Positions 1 to 12,714 of a DNA stretch of 64,000 nt are shown piece by piece (the first letter of the stretch is position 1; the number at the start of each line of letters is the position of its first letter). Origin of the DNA: Prillingera fragicola (taxonomy: Eukaryota; Basidiomycota; Tremellomycetes; Trichosporonales; Trichosporonaceae); assembly GCA_002335605.1 (NCBI GenBank), contig BEDY01000002.1, positions 496,001-560,000 of the forward strand. Direction: 5' to 3'. The position numbers and the translations under genes were made by a program. The notes beneath the pieces were generated by a model that saw only the letters and a list, made by a program, of their open reading frames with translations, did not search any database and was not told where the DNA came from.

Positions 1-15
1 ACGGAGGAGGGACAT
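1..15 (-). CDS. Possible first codons of a divergent gene leaving the window
   Basis: On the minus strand an ATG at position 15 opens a frame that stays open for the five codons visible (Met-Ser-Leu-Leu-Arg) before the window ends. It is preceded by a long pyrimidine-rich tract (minus strand, about 16-70), which is the kind of leader seen before other start codons in this window. Nothing else supports it. It may equally be non-coding. Confidence 0.25.
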
Positions 16-851
16 TATGGGCGGAGTGGGAGGAGTGGTGAGCGGAGGGGTTGAGGAGAAGAAAGGGGGAGCAAGTAACAAGACGGCTGTCCGGCCGATT
101 TCGCGCTTTGGAAAACTAGGCACGGGGGGAATTCTGGCACGCCTATTTGGTCTTGACAATGGGACGCCGAAGTACGCCTGCCACCTTACGTTTAACTGGC
201 AGCTAGGTAAACAGTCTGGAGCTGAACTAGGTAGACTGGTGAGAGAGAGAAAGCAGCGCAGCCATTAGAAGGAGAGGGAGGCAAGAAGGAAGGTTTCATC
301 AACAACGACAGGGTACAAGCTTGAACTGGTGTAAGGAGAGCTCTACAACAGAATACATAGTCCAAATCCTCTTCCAATCCCGACACACTGACTGCAATAC
401 GCTCATTCACATGAACGATATGCAGACCAGCATGTTGGAATGTTTAGTCAGACCATAAGTGCCGCCTCTTTGTTAACAAGGAGGGTGGCCGCCGGGCGGC
501 TGATGTCTACCCGTGCCGCTCCACCCCGAAGGGCGGGGCACAGTCGAATCGCTGCGGCCGTGGAGTGTCATCTTTTCTAAAAACTATCTCTGTCAGCGTT
601 CCGGCACTAGGCTAACTGTACGCGTCGCTGCAACTCACCATGGAAGGATGAAGACCAACAGTTTGACTGGCCACCGACTTTTGGGCAGCGAGCACTGGTG
701 CGAGGCGTGCGTGATAGAATTGGCTCCGAGATCAATCAAAAACACACGTCAACATCCCCAGCAGCACGACCCCACGGGGAGGTGGAGGCTGTAATGCATT
801 GTGCGGTATCTAGACCTGTTCTCAGTTTGTTGATGTGACGTCTAACGCGAG
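16..851. other. Intergenic stretch upstream of the TMEM19-like gene
   Basis: About 0.84 kb with no frame that I can connect to a protein family. The first 70 bases are purine-rich on the plus strand (CT-rich on the minus strand). The rest is mixed-composition sequence that should contain the promoter and leader of the plus-strand gene starting at 852. No tRNA-like or repeat structure was recognised. Confidence 0.5.
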
Positions 852-1916
852 ATGCCGCAATTACCAGCAAACATATATCCAGGAGCGACTCTGGTAGCCA
901 CAGGATTGGCTATGCATGGTCTCAGGAAGGGCTCGCTGTCGTCCTCGGGGGCGGCTGCAGCCTTCCTCGTTGGGTATGGCCACCTCGCCAACCCTCTCAA
1001 AGTGTTCGGCACCAGCTTGATCGTTTTTTATCTTGTCGGATCCCGTGCGACCAAGGTAAGCGTAACAACCTTTCAATTTAAGGAGGTCTTACGCATCTGA
1101 CACTGTCCAGGTCAAAGCGAATGTCAAGGTCACCCTTGAAGACGGCCCGGACGCGGCTAAGCCAGGTGGCAACCGCAACTGGATCCAGGTCCTGTCTAAT
1201 TCGCTTCCAAGTCTGTTGGCTGCTGTCTGGTACCGACTCTATGTGGTAAGTGCTTTCAGGTGTGCTTTGGCTGAATCAATCAGAACAACACTCAGACAGG
1301 CCTCTTGATTGACTCCGTACTGCCCCGCCGCCTCCTCTTCGCTTGCCTTGCGTGAGTGCCGAGTATTGCTTCTCGCTAACGCACAGACACTTTGGCACCT
1401 GCCTCGGTGACACGCTGGCTTCCGAACTGGGTATTCTCTCAAAGAGCAAGCCTGTTCACATTGTCACCCTGTCCACCGTCCCTCCTGGCACAAACGGCGC
1501 CGTGTCCCCCATGGGACTAGCAGCCTCTGCTGCCGGCGGGGCTATTATGGGTTTGGCAATGCTTATAGACCTTGCTATTGAGGACAAGGCAGTTCCGTCC
1601 ACCTCACCTAGCACTCTCTGGGGTGCTGCTGCTACGCTCGTTGGGTTCGGGACCGCAGCTGGACTAGCCGGTAGCTTGGTGAGTTTCCCGGCCATTCGTC
1701 GCTGACATGTAGCTCGATAGCCTACTTGGAGCTACTCTTCAGCGCACCTTATACTCGACGCGCGACGGACGCATTTTGACGGATCACTCCCACCGCGCTG
1801 GCGAGGAAGGTGTAATCACCATCGGACCCGGCCGTGATGTTCTCAGCAACTCTGCGGTCAACTTTATCACAGCAAGCGTCATGTCAGCAATCGGCTGGTG
1901 GGTCGGTGGATTGTAG
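852..1916 (+). CDS. TMEM19/DUF92 family integral membrane protein
   Basis: The coding exons are 852-1055, 1111-1245, 1284-1351, 1387-1678 and 1713-1916, giving about 300 residues, close to the usual family length. The frame closes exactly over four short introns of 34-55 nt. Family hallmarks are visible: a KGSLSSSGA-type N-terminal segment, the NWIQVLSN block, CLGDTLASELG (the family's GDTxASE motif) and VPPGTNGAVSPMG. Several hydrophobic segments imply a multi-pass membrane protein. In plants a DUF92 member (VTE6) is a phytyl-phosphate kinase, so a polyprenyl-phosphate kinase role is possible, but the fungal function is not established here. The stop is 63 bp from the stop of the convergent NUP170 gene. 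The start is the first ATG in frame with the conserved N-terminus. Confidence 0.85.
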
Positions 1917-1979
1917 CTTGTAGCATGCATTTTGGTATGAGCGACATTCTATCCTGTAAACGTAAATTGTCTCTTGACA

Positions 1980-4900
1980 TTAGAACTGCTGCGCGGCCTG
2001 CTTGCCCGCCTGCATCGTCTTTCGGGTCTCCTGCCTCCTCGCATCCCCAGTAGCGCCGTTGGTGCGCAGGAGGTACCCGCTCGCAAACTGGTCAACACCA
2101 GCGGCCGGGAGACCATGCTCCTCCGGGTGGTCAAGCCACGCCTCGACCAGAGCAGCTGCCTCCTCGGCAAAGTACTCGCGCGCATCGGCATCTCCAGCCT
2201 CGTCCGATAGCGCAACGACTGTGTCCCACAAGTCGCGCAAGCCAACTCCACCTGCGAGCAGGGCCTGTGACGCCCAACCGGCAGCGGTGGATGCACGGTG
2301 GGGCGCCGCCTCCCCATACACAAGGGTAAGCACAATGTCGCCCGGTGCGGCCTCGGACGGGTAGTACTTGCGGCAGAGGTCGGTGACCAGCTCGCCGACT
2401 GCGGCATCAGGGTAGGCACCGCTGCCTGCACGGGTGCGAATGAGCTGCTGCCAGACGGCCTCGACCACGTCCTCAATGCGAGTGTCGGCCGTCTTGAGGA
2501 TGAGAAGAATTGGCTCGTACAGACGCAATGGACGGGCAAAGGTCTGGTACAGGTCGTCGAGACCCAACAGTTCGCCGTTGAGCTGCTCCAGAGGCCCGGC
2601 CTTCTCGGCGGGAGACATGTCGGTGTGGCCATCCACAGCGCGGATGATCTCAAGCTGAACCTGGGCGACATCGATCCTCTCCTGCAACGAGGTGGTAAAC
2701 TCGACGTCCTCTGATCCCAGGCTGGCAGCAGAGCGAGCGTTGGTGAGCGCCTCCGCAAGGTAGTAGACACGCTGCTGAAGAGCAAGATCGCTGGCGCGGG
2801 TGGCAATGTCGGACAGGGCCTTTGACGCGAGAAGGTACTCCTCGCGGCGAGAGTAGTACTTCCACAACAGGTCACGGCGCTCGGCAACGTCTGATGCGGT
2901 AATCTGGAGATAGCGCTCAATAAACGGAGTTTCAAACTCTAGCAGCTGGTCGGTACGGCCAATGAGCACAATCCAGTCGTAGAGGTAGTAGTGGAAGAGC
3001 TCGTCGTCCGAGCTGATAGCAATACCGTACGCCTCGTCGCGAATGCGGGCGGCATCGTTGGGCCTTCCTGCCGCAGTTGCCTTGTTCAGGCCCTCGTCAT
3101 ACGAGCCCAGAGCCTCAACAACTAGCTCATAGCACTGTTCCCTCTGCTCGAAGAATGCACGCCTGGGGTCACCAGCTTGGCGGCCATCGCGCACAAAGTC
3201 GCCTGCCTTGTCGTCACGGTCAAGCTCGGTAGCGACCTTCAGCGGAAGCTCGATTGTGCCACGAACATCCTGGAGAGCGCGGTAACGCTGGCTCGCGTCC
3301 GGCAGGCGACGGAAGACAGCGTTGGAGGCAGTCGAGGAGGCACGGAAGTACAGTGACAACGACTCGGCGATGCTCTCCGAGCGCTCAATCGCGTCACGGG
3401 TGCTCTCGGCACGACGAAGGCTCTCCTCTGCCTTGTACAGCACGACGTCTCCGGGCTGAACAAAGTTGGCACAGCGAGTTTGGAGGATGGAGCTCAAGGT
3501 GTCGATGCTCAGCTCTTGGCCAATCTGCAGCTCGATGAGAGCGTGCACCAACTTGCGTGCGACATCGCGACCGCCCTGGCTCGAAAGGAGACCCTGCCAC
3601 GTAAGGCTCGACAGGGTCGACTGAGTCGAGGTGTCGCACTTGGCAATAACGTCCGAGAGCTTGTAGTCGGCGAGGAGGAGGATGAACGAGATCGCCTCGA
3701 TAGCCATCTTGACAAGTGTGTTGAGGCCGTCAAGTGAAAGAGCCTCCTGCTCCCAGGCCAGCTTCGCCTCACCCTCGGTGTGGTGATGCACAGGGAAGGG
3801 GTGCTCGTCCATGTAGCGACGCAGAGTGGAGAGGCGACTCTGCACATCCAAAAGAATCTTGTCGCCATTGCCAAGCTGGAGACGGGCGGGACCGGCAGGT
3901 GCCGTGACCTTTGAGTTCCAGATGGGACGGAGGATGCGGGCAATGATGAGGGCGTAGCCGTCGTGCCGGGGCGAGTAGACAATGGAGCGGGCAGAGTTGG
4001 ATGCGGTACGGATGGAGGGAGGGTCGACGTTCAAGAGAATGTTGGTGGCAGCGGCAACGTAGTCAAAGTTGGGCTTGCTGTCCTCAGAGCCCATCTGCAC
4101 AGCCATCGCGCAAAGCTGAGACCTGCCAAAGGCGGACCGGGTAGCGACAACGGCGGCGTCCTTCTCGAGCTCGAGGTCGGCCTCGAACATATCGATAGGG
4201 CGGGGAAGCGTTGCCCAAAAGACTCCACTGGTAGCGAGAATGATAATCTGGCGCGGACCAACAGTGGTCTGGCGGGGGAGAGCCGAGAGGGCAACACCGT
4301 CACTGCGACGCAGCGAGGCAGGAGCGTAAGCAGGATCCGTCGCAGTGACCTCTGCCATGCACCAGACCTGACTCGGGAGAGTCTCCGCCACTGACCACTC
4401 CTGGAGAACAGGCGGTGCAGTGTACACGTCAAAGTTTTCCCGCATGGCAGACTGGCGACCAGAGTTGGGGGTGGTGAAGGTGAGCCTCGATGCAGACGAA
4501 GCGTCGTCTGTGCTCTGAACTGCGATAAAGGTGCCGGCCGAGTAGAACGACATGGAATCGGCACGAAGGGTCTCTGGGGGAGGTGGCCTGTGGCCGAGGA
4601 CCTGCAGCGAGCCGCCGATGCCACCTGGGTAGTACGCGGATCCTCCGCCGAGGTACATGCGAGCACCACTCTGAGCAATGACGACAACCCACGCCCTCTT
4701 GCTCTCCTCGCCGCCAACGACTGCAATGTTCACGACGCGAGCACCGTCCTGAGGAGCCGGTCCGCCGTAGCCCAAGCGAATGAAGTCGTTGCGAAGGTTG
4801 CTTGAACGAGCGCGTGACTCGAACTTGGCACCAGTCACGTCGTACCACTCAATGTCGCCACGAGTGCGGTAAGCAAACAACCGTCCCTGCTGTGCGTCAA

Positions 4901-6085
4901 GAGCAAAGAACTCGATGCCCTCTCCAGCGTTAGGGTTGAACACAGTAGGCACCCAGGTGCTGATGTAACCACTGGACTTGTTGGAGATCCACGCCTTGGA
5001 CCCTCCCCCGAGCCAGCCACCGCCGGTCGAGTACTCGAGTTCGTACAGGTCCTTGTTCGCACCCAGCATGAAGATGCGCCCACCATCGGTTCCCTGAATA
5101 TCGGTCATCGTTGCTGGCGCATCGGCGCTCAGGCTCGTTGCGTACAGCGACAAAGCGCCCTTGTCGGAACGGGCAACACCAAGAAGCGTAACCTTGGACG
5201 CCGTACAAATGACGAGCAAGTGCGTGATGTCGTCAACAAAGACGTCCTTGCGCACGCGGACGAGGCCAACAGTCTGGATAATGTCGGTCATCTCGTCGTA
5301 GCGACTGAAGTCACGTCCATCTCCATAGTCCCAGAGAAAGAGCTTGTTATCCACAGAGAACCATGCACGCTCAATCTCCTCAAACAGACCCATGCGCGCG
5401 GTAAGGTGCTTGTCTGCACACATCAGCGTCACATAAGGGATGCCTACTCACAGTTCAGCTCCTGGTGGAGAGAGTCGGGCAGCGGTGTGTTGCGGGTGAT
5501 CTGGGCTGAACGAAATGCCGGGGTTAGACTCGGAGGGGCGACATAAGGAGGCTCGCTAGCTGCCCATTGTCAGCGTCACTGATGCGCATTGAGGGAAGGT
5601 GACTCACAGGGATTCAAAAGGTCGGCAAGATCAGGCGAGATCTCAACATCGGTCAACAGCGCGCGATCAATCTTTCCCCGAGCACGTCCAAGCGGTCCAT
5701 ACAGCGAATCCTCATCCTTGGAGGGGCTCTCGAGCTGCTGCGGCTGGAGCTGGCTGGTAGGTGCCGACGAGTAGCTGTAGCCTGCACGAGCAGCCCAGGC
5801 GCCAGTCAAGGGAGCTTGCTGCTGCGGGTTGCTGAAGGGACCGGGAGCTTGGGGCACTCCAGGAATGCCCATCGCTGAAGATCCTGGAACGCCAGGAGCT
5901 GAGGCTCCATAGGATGGTGGTGCAGCGACTTGCTGTTGCTGAAAGGGGTATCCACGAGCCGGGGCAGGTGTTGTTGGCGCCTGGGAAGGATCCCAACCTT
6001 GGCCAGCTGGAAGCTGAGGGTAGACGGGCGCAGTGTACCCTTGGTAGGGCTGCGACGACTGCGCACCTTGGTTGTAGGTCAACAT
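1980..6085 (-). CDS. NUP170: Nucleoporin NUP170/NUP157 (Nup155 family)
   Basis: The exons are 5608-6085, 5452-5559 and 1980-5413 on the minus strand, giving about 1339 residues, similar to Nup155 (about 1390) and a little shorter than yeast Nup170. This is an inner-ring scaffold nucleoporin of the nuclear pore. The first ~150 residues are Gln/Pro-rich. Next comes the conserved family entry segment (DRALLTDVEISPDL, then LNYKHLTARMGLFEEIERAW across intron 2), then the Nucleoporin_N beta-propeller (LFLWDYGDGRDFSRYD, SKVTLLGVA, IFMLGANKDLYELEY) and a long alpha-solenoid. Both introns (38-48 nt) are needed to join the conserved N-terminal blocks. I start at the first ATG (6085); the frame is open nine codons further upstream but has no ATG there. 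The gene is tail-to-tail with the TMEM19-like gene. Confidence 0.93.
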
Positions 6086-6391
6086 TGTTGAGGTCCTAGG
6101 CCTCGTCGACAAGAATGATGGAGGAGATGTGTGTTGAAGGGTTTGCTCGAGAAACCAAACGCAAGAAGTCGACAGCCACGTGGTATTTGCTTCCGCTCAT
6201 GACGCTTGTTTGTGGCATCTTGCCACCCAGAGTCTGGCGTTTGAGCGATTGCCTGGTGGGGTGGATCCGATGCACAAGAGACTCGCTATTGTTGAGTAGT
6301 TACATTTCTTTAATTACAATAGGTGACGAGGGTCTGCCGTAACAGCAGTCCATGGATACAAGGTACACTTGTGAGAACGGCATGTATTTAT

Positions 6392-9078
6392 TTATTGGGT
6401 TTTCGGCCACAGAACCGCGCGTAACCTGCAAAGCTGTCAGAAGCATTGACGCGTGGCAACTAACCTGCAGTAGATAGCGGCGACAGTGCGTGGGTGGGTG
6501 TTGTATTGAGCAAGCTCTTGAAGACAGGCCTTGATTTTGTTGGTGAGGTCCTTTTGCGATGCATACTCGGGGCAATGACGAAGAATGATCGCATCCTGCA
6601 GCCGTGAGCCTGTATTCGTGATGCGGTGACACTCACGTCTTCCGTCGAATACCATCGACCAGAAGTTGCCGGCCTTGGACTTTCCACATCAACACTCTTC
6701 GCTTCTGAAGAGTTATCCTCCACAGCATATGATAGCTTGGCGCCCTGCCTGGTCAAGCGAGACGATTGTTTCTTGGGGTGTGGCACTCCCTGTGGACTGG
6801 TTAACAGATGTCCTGGCATGTTACGGCTCAACTTACATTAGCTTCTAATCGGGGACGCTTTTGGGGTGGCTGCTCAGATGGGGAGGTTCGTTCTTCGCGT
6901 GTGTGGGATGAGAGCTTCGTTTTACGGTTCGGACGCTTCTGGGTCAAGTGTGCTTTGGGTGGCGTACTCTTGGTAGAAGAGTTGCGACGCGAGCTGCGGC
7001 GACCTTCTCCATGAGATTGAAGAAGGTCCCTCTTGTCTTCAATGCCCTGGTCAGAAGCCTTCGCGGACGGCGTCGATGCCTGACACTCGGAATATTCAGC
7101 CGCCTGAAATAAGTCAGACATATGAAGGGGTCCTCTGCGCTCACCGTTCCACTCGACACTGGTAGGCCAGCAGTACTGGACTTGCTTCGGGGCTGCCCCC
7201 TCCCCTCGCGGGCAAGCCAGGCCTCTCCATTGCTGAAAAGAGCGTGCAGCTCAGTTTGGAGGCGCTTCCCCCTGGGCCGCATTAGCTCCCGCACTGCCAC
7301 CGTGTTTCGCTACTCACCGTGCTGACGATGTGCTAGGGGTATTGCTTCCCTCCGATCCATCTCTTAAAGAAAGTTGTGGTGGAGAAGAGCCCCAAACGTT
7401 AGATGGCAGACCTCCCCCCTCTTCAACTGATGGCAGCTCGCTGGTCGGAGCGGTGCTGGGAAGTGGCATGATGGTCGTGGACTCTTGTGTCATATCCTCA
7501 GAACCATCCGCCTCCACCATGCCCTTGTAGCCCTTAGGTTTTTGGACAAGTTCCCAGTCTGAGGATAGAGGGAGTAGAGGCTGCGTTTCGGAGCAGGATG
7601 GCGTTGTCGTTGTTACTGGAGTGCCATAGAAGGAAGGCGAGTCGGCAATGAACTTGAGATGAGAAGCAGTGACAGGGAACGGGAACTGAGACGATGTGCA
7701 ATCAGTTCGAGTGGAAGGGTGAACTGGTCCATGCGGAGGAGTTGGGTAGAGTTGCGAAGGCGTCTCAGAGATCTGGGAATCATTCATGAGAAACGGGCTG
7801 CCCATGGGAGGCGACCGCAAGGTCTGAGGGCCGAGGTCTTGCTTCGAAGTACACGACAGTGCCCGAGATGCCACGAGTGACGTGTCCATTGACAAAGGCG
7901 AGGCTGGGGTGTCAGGCATTCGACAGCAGTTGCTCTCGAGGTCTTCTGGAGATGTATGATATTCCATTTTCACGTTGATTCCGGGACTAGCGGGTGAGAG
8001 GGCGGTAGAGTAGCTGGCAAAGGTCGAGGGGCTTTGTGAATGCACCGAGCTGACGGGGGACAATAGCTCTCCGGCCCATGTTGCAGCCCGAAGGCTCAAA
8101 GACGAGCTCCCATGTGCACCGGGGATGACGACTGGGCGTACAGAGAAGGACACGTCAAGACGGGGAGACGTAGAGGGAACACTCGCCGCCTTTGGTGAAA
8201 GCAGTGTTGCCAACACCGGCCTGGGAGTGGCTGAAAGATCTGGAGGAGCCGACAGACCGCGGTTAGGAAACATGGGCGGAGAGGTCATATGCATGAGCCA
8301 GGGACTCGCTGGAGAAGGGTGGGGAGGACTGGTAAGCTCCAGTTGCGATGCTCTTACTCCATAGGGTGGATGGTGACCGTTGGCGTCACCAGTGGGTGGG
8401 CGAAGAGGCACAGCACGGGGTCGCACTGTTGAGCTCGGCTGCGTAACCTCTTCCTGAAGAATGTCGGCCTCTTCAACAACGTCATCCTCAGTGGCATGCT
8501 CAGAAGGCAAGTGACCATGCTCCGTCGCGGGGCTGTCGAGAAGCAAGACAGAAGCTGCGTCGCGATCCAGGTCATCCCCCAGGTCGGTGGGAGGGGGTGA
8601 AAGGCTTGGACATTGAGAGATAACATTTGTCGAGGTCGCGTGGCGTTCGGAAAGTTGAAGGGACATTGCTTCGTCATCAGTCTGTCATGGTGAGCACACT
8701 ATCACACTGAGCTCCACTACCGGCCGCTATCACGCAGTCACTGCCCTGAGCTCAACACACCTCTGACTCGGGGGTCTCCAGCCTCGAGAGGGTATCCAGA
8801 AAATCATTGCTGGGTGGCTCTTCGGGTGTCGTCGATCCGGGAGCATTGGACCCAACCCTGGTGGTACGCGACTGCGCGCGACCAGTCCTCGGAGAGTATC
8901 CAAGACACGACGCCTCGGAGTGGTCGAGGGTCACGTACCGCTGAAGAGGGGACTCGATGTCGTTGAACTGCATTTCCACGGGGACCTCGAGGCTGTCGAA
9001 AATGTCTTCATGGCCTCTGACGGAGCGCGGGGAAGCTATTGAAGCAACAGCATTGAGCGCGCCGTGGTGAGGGAACAT
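6392..9078 (-). CDS. Ser/Pro-rich protein with C-terminal Myb/SANT-like domain
   Basis: Seven exons can be joined with continuous frame: 8761-9078, 7318-8681, 7145-7271, 6837-7103, 6637-6789, 6465-6595 and 6392-6425, about 797 residues. Introns are 39-77 nt with GT-AG ends. Most of the protein is low-complexity Ser/Pro/Thr sequence typical of fungal regulators, followed by a basic Arg/Lys stretch in exon 4. After splicing, the end reads GRWYSTEDDAIILRHC, then a Leu-rich helix, then RTVAAIYCRLRAVL. This is the three-helix spacing of a Myb/SANT-like domain, and the domain only appears when exons 5, 6 and 7 are joined. A DNA- or chromatin-binding role is inference. I do not recognise a named orthologue. 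An extra upstream exon cannot be excluded. Confidence 0.7.
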
Positions 9079-10683
9079 CACGATTGGTTGTGAGTGCAAG
9101 TAGGCTCACTACTGCGTCGACGTTGAGAGAGTGGGCAGAGTGTGAGAGGATAATGACGCGAGGGAGAGGGTAACCGCAGAGGAGGGAGTGATGATGCGAA
9201 GGAAACCCAGCGAAATAAAGACGAAGGGCGACACGAGTGACGCCCTGGCGCTACAATGGCAAAGGCGGTGCGTGTACGCCAGCAACAACTGTGCCGAGAG
9301 CGAGTATGACCATGAGCCGTCAAATCGATGACCGGCCTCCTGCTTGTTCTTCGGGCGATGTGTCACTGATACGAAAGAGAGGCCGAAGAGGTTGAAAGGT
9401 CAATGATCAAGAGGGTTTGATAGCAAATGAGGTGCAAAAGAATCAGTGAGGAATGAGGGATGAACATATGTTGATGTGTTTGGCTGGAATTGCGCACCAT
9501 CATGCGCACGGTGTCTCTGGTCGTTCGGGCAGAAGAAGTGCTACGCGTGACGGGTAACATGCACTCGGCGTGCAGCTGCGTGGGACAGACGTGCGCCTCC
9601 CTGACCATTTGTGTGTTGTGCGCGCACCGTGCACGCCGCCCTGTGTGTCGGTGAGGGCGAGACGCAGTCAAACGTGCCCAACGCGGGCGTCGAGAAGCAA
9701 GGCTCGTGCGCGAGGCCGAGGGCCGAGGGTTGGTCGGCCGGCACATGCTATGCCAACGTGCCAAAACCGTAGATAGAACAGCAATCAAGGCCGGGACAAG
9801 ATCTTTAGCGAGACAGCAGCGCAGAACAGCTGTGCACTGTGATGGAGACGTGCACATTTTGCTTGGTCAAAATGAGCTTATCATGAGGTCGGCACGCATC
9901 AGTGTCAGCAGTAGTGAGAAAGCTCCAAGCACCGCTGGTTGATCGCGACTCACATGGTGTCCCAGCGTTTCGTGCACCCTCCTTAACACCCTGTTGCAAG
10001 TCAGATTGAACGCAACATGAAGCCGGCGTCGCCACCACGATATTGCGATCACTCTCAAGGAGATGCTGGTACGCCGAGCAGCCGCACCGCACAGATTGCC
10101 GCTCCTGTCCGAGATTTCTCCGGAGACCCTCTGACTTCAACGCGGCCCGGTCCACTTCTTCCCCCTCTTGGGTCTCTGAACGGGGGCCGTTCACAGGTCA
10201 CGGGCTGCGGCTGACTGCGGCGCAGGGCGCGAGGCAGGCCGTACAGCTCAATGTCTCTCAGCTCGCACTGATGCACTGATGCCGCAGGAAGCTCCAGGTG
10301 ACCACAACGGCAACACCGCTCAGTCGACACGGCCCAACGCAAACAGGCACCACTCTCGGCGAGACGCCGAGCCTTGGGGACCAGCCTAAAAACCGGCCGA
10401 TTCTCTAACATCTTACCGCACCTCAAGCCTGTGCTCTGGCACGCTCATTCACATTATCATTGCGGCCTTAGTAAGTGTACGAAGCGGACGGACCATTCTC
10501 GGGACAAGTTTCTGCATCACAAGGCCAAAAAATCGCCCGACATCGTGGCCTCACGCGCGCAAGTGGGCTCCATCATCTTTACTGCAGTCCAAACCAAGCA
10601 GACATTAAAGAGTCAGCAAAGGCCTCTACACTGCTCCTTCCGCTTGACCACTCTCCGCCGTATCCTCATCCATCGAAACGAAC
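9079..10683. promoter_or_regulatory. 1.6 kb divergent intergenic region
   Basis: This lies between the 5' ends of the Myb-like gene (-) and the MFS permease (+), so it should carry both promoters. Open frames here (for example 9363-9857 minus and 10374-10718 plus) lack C-ending codon bias and any recognisable domain. A CT-rich tract at about 10635-10670 immediately precedes the permease ATG. No tRNA, repeat or transposon was seen. A non-coding transcript is possible but has no direct support. Confidence 0.45.
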
Positions 10684-12489
10684 ATGTCCACCCCCTCCAC
10701 GCACCCAAGAGTGAGTGACGAAAAGTCACAAGTAGTATCGGAAAAGGCCGACACAACGGCGCTCGTGAACGAGCAGCCTTCGTCCGTTAATGCATTGGAT
10801 CGCATTACCTCGCATGTGATGCCCCGTGAGGGCGGGCTAGAGGCCGGAGCTGCAGACGGGCTTTCGATGCTGGCGCGCTCCGATTCACATCAGGCGCAGT
10901 ACATCTTCAAGCGTCTTCATGCAGTCCGCCCTCTGCCTGGCAAGGTCCACGAAGCTGCCATGCTGTAAGTGCACGCGTGTGGGCTTCGCTGACGAGTAGT
11001 GGCACGCTTTTCCTTGTCATGTTCCTCGCTGGCTGGAACGACGGAAGCCAAGGACCGTTGCTGCCCTCGCTGCAGGCATACTACAACGTGAGTGGTTGAA
11101 GAACAGGCTTCGGCAGGTTTATTTGGCTGACGTCTTAGGTCGACTACCTCATCAGTGAGTGATAACAACACGACGGACATCGAGCCGACTTCTGTACCGC
11201 CCAGTGCGCTGACCAGCAGTCTCGATCATTTGGATCTTTAATGCCCTGGGCTTCTTTATCGCAGGAATCACCAATGTCTACCTCACGGACAGGCTGGGCT
11301 TTGGCATTGTCGCGCCGCTGGGTTCCGGCATGCAGATGACCGGCTACGCGCTCATGTGCTGGGGCGGCCCGTATCCTCTGTTCTGCTTTGCATTTGTATT
11401 GAACGGCTTTGGCCTAGGCCTTCAGGTTAGTGGAGCAGGAGCTCTCGATGCCAGTGCTCACCAGTACAGGACGCCCAAGTCAACGCTCTCACCTCGCGCC
11501 TGTCCAACGCGACGACAAAAATGTTCCTCATGCACGCCGTGTACGGACTTGGCGCAACAGTGTCGCCGCTTGTGTCGACCCAATTTGTCAAGCGCGTCCA
11601 GACGCGTGTCTATCTCTACTATGCCGTGTCTCTGGGCCTTGCGGCATGCACACTCGCCGCCCTGATCCTCGTCTTCAACTTCCGTACCGACGACCAGATA
11701 GTGGGCCAACGGGAAGCCGATGTGTTCTCCCCCGTGGTCTCGCGTGAACCTGCTGCTCTCCCTTCCCCTGATTCGCCCGAGGCGACCATTGACGGGCAGG
11801 AGCCTGCCACGCCTGCAGTGCGCGACAAGGACTCGCGCAACAACAGCAACAGTGGTGGCAAGATGAAGCGTATCCTTCGCACTCCGTCGGTCCATTTTAT
11901 GGCCTTGTTCATCACAATCTATGTCGGCGTGGAAGTCGCCATTGGCGGTTGGGCTACCTCGTTCCTCATCGATGAGCGCGGCGGCAACAACTCTTCAGGC
12001 TATGTTTCATCTGGATACTTTGGTGGTCTCACTCTTGGTCGCGTCATCCTCATCCCCGTGACTTCGCTTCTTGGGCAGTGGAACTCTGTGTGGATCTAGT
12101 ACGTTGCCTGCATCTAGCCTTCGACGCACCCATACTGACAGACTCCCAGCACCATCGTGGCCATCGCACTCGAAGTCGTCGTCTGGACAACCCACACCAT
12201 CATCGGCAACGCAGTAGCCTTTGCCTTTGTTGGTGTGGCCATCGGCCCGCTTTACCCCATTGTCATGATGGTCTGCGTCGACATTCTGCCCGGAGAACTC
12301 CAGTCGGGTGCCATCGGCTGGATCGCCAGTCTCGGCCAGGTGGGATCAGCCGTCATGCCCTTCATCACTGGTGGTATCTCGCAGCGCTACGGTGTCTGGA
12401 TCATGCAGCCGCTCATGATCTCGTTGATGGGATTGTGGCTTATTCTCTGGGCGTTTGTGCCCCGTGATGGCCGCCGGGTGCGGGCGTGA
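10684..12489 (+). CDS. MFS permease, BSC6 / fucose-permease-like
   Basis: The exons are 10684-10964, 11000-11087, 11139-11154, 11220-11425, 11470-12098 and 12150-12489, giving about 519 residues. Exon 3 is only 16 nt. A hydrophilic N-terminus of about 90 residues precedes the first membrane span (TLFLVMFLAGWNDGSQGPLL). The conserved WNDGxxGPLLP motif and the GFGLGLQDAQVN segment are typical of the FHS/BSC6 branch of the major facilitator superfamily. A central Ser/Pro-rich loop (about residues 235-285) separates the two six-helix halves. The second half has GGWATSFLIDERGG and ends in a short basic tail. The substrate is unknown; sugars are plausible from the family. The gene diverges from the Myb-like gene and converges on the GT61 gene 225 bp away. 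Confidence 0.88.
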
Positions 12490-12714
12490 TCGCGCTGTAG
12501 AGGTAATTTAGAGTAGAGGGAGCATGGAAGATCTTGTACCAACACACCACTACTGCAATTCAAGTCATAAAGCATATGCATAGAGACAGATAGTCCAGCC
12601 AGCATTGGCGTGCACAAGCTCGGGAGCAACTCTAAAGAGTGTCATGCCGAGCTAGATTCTAACGGCGACATTTAGGTACAGACTGGGTGTGATATGGCGC
12701 ATAGATATAGTTTC

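Noticed and set aside
9363..9857. 164-codon frame on the minus strand in the divergent region
   Set aside because: Codon use is unlike neighbouring genes, it starts without good context and no domain is visible.
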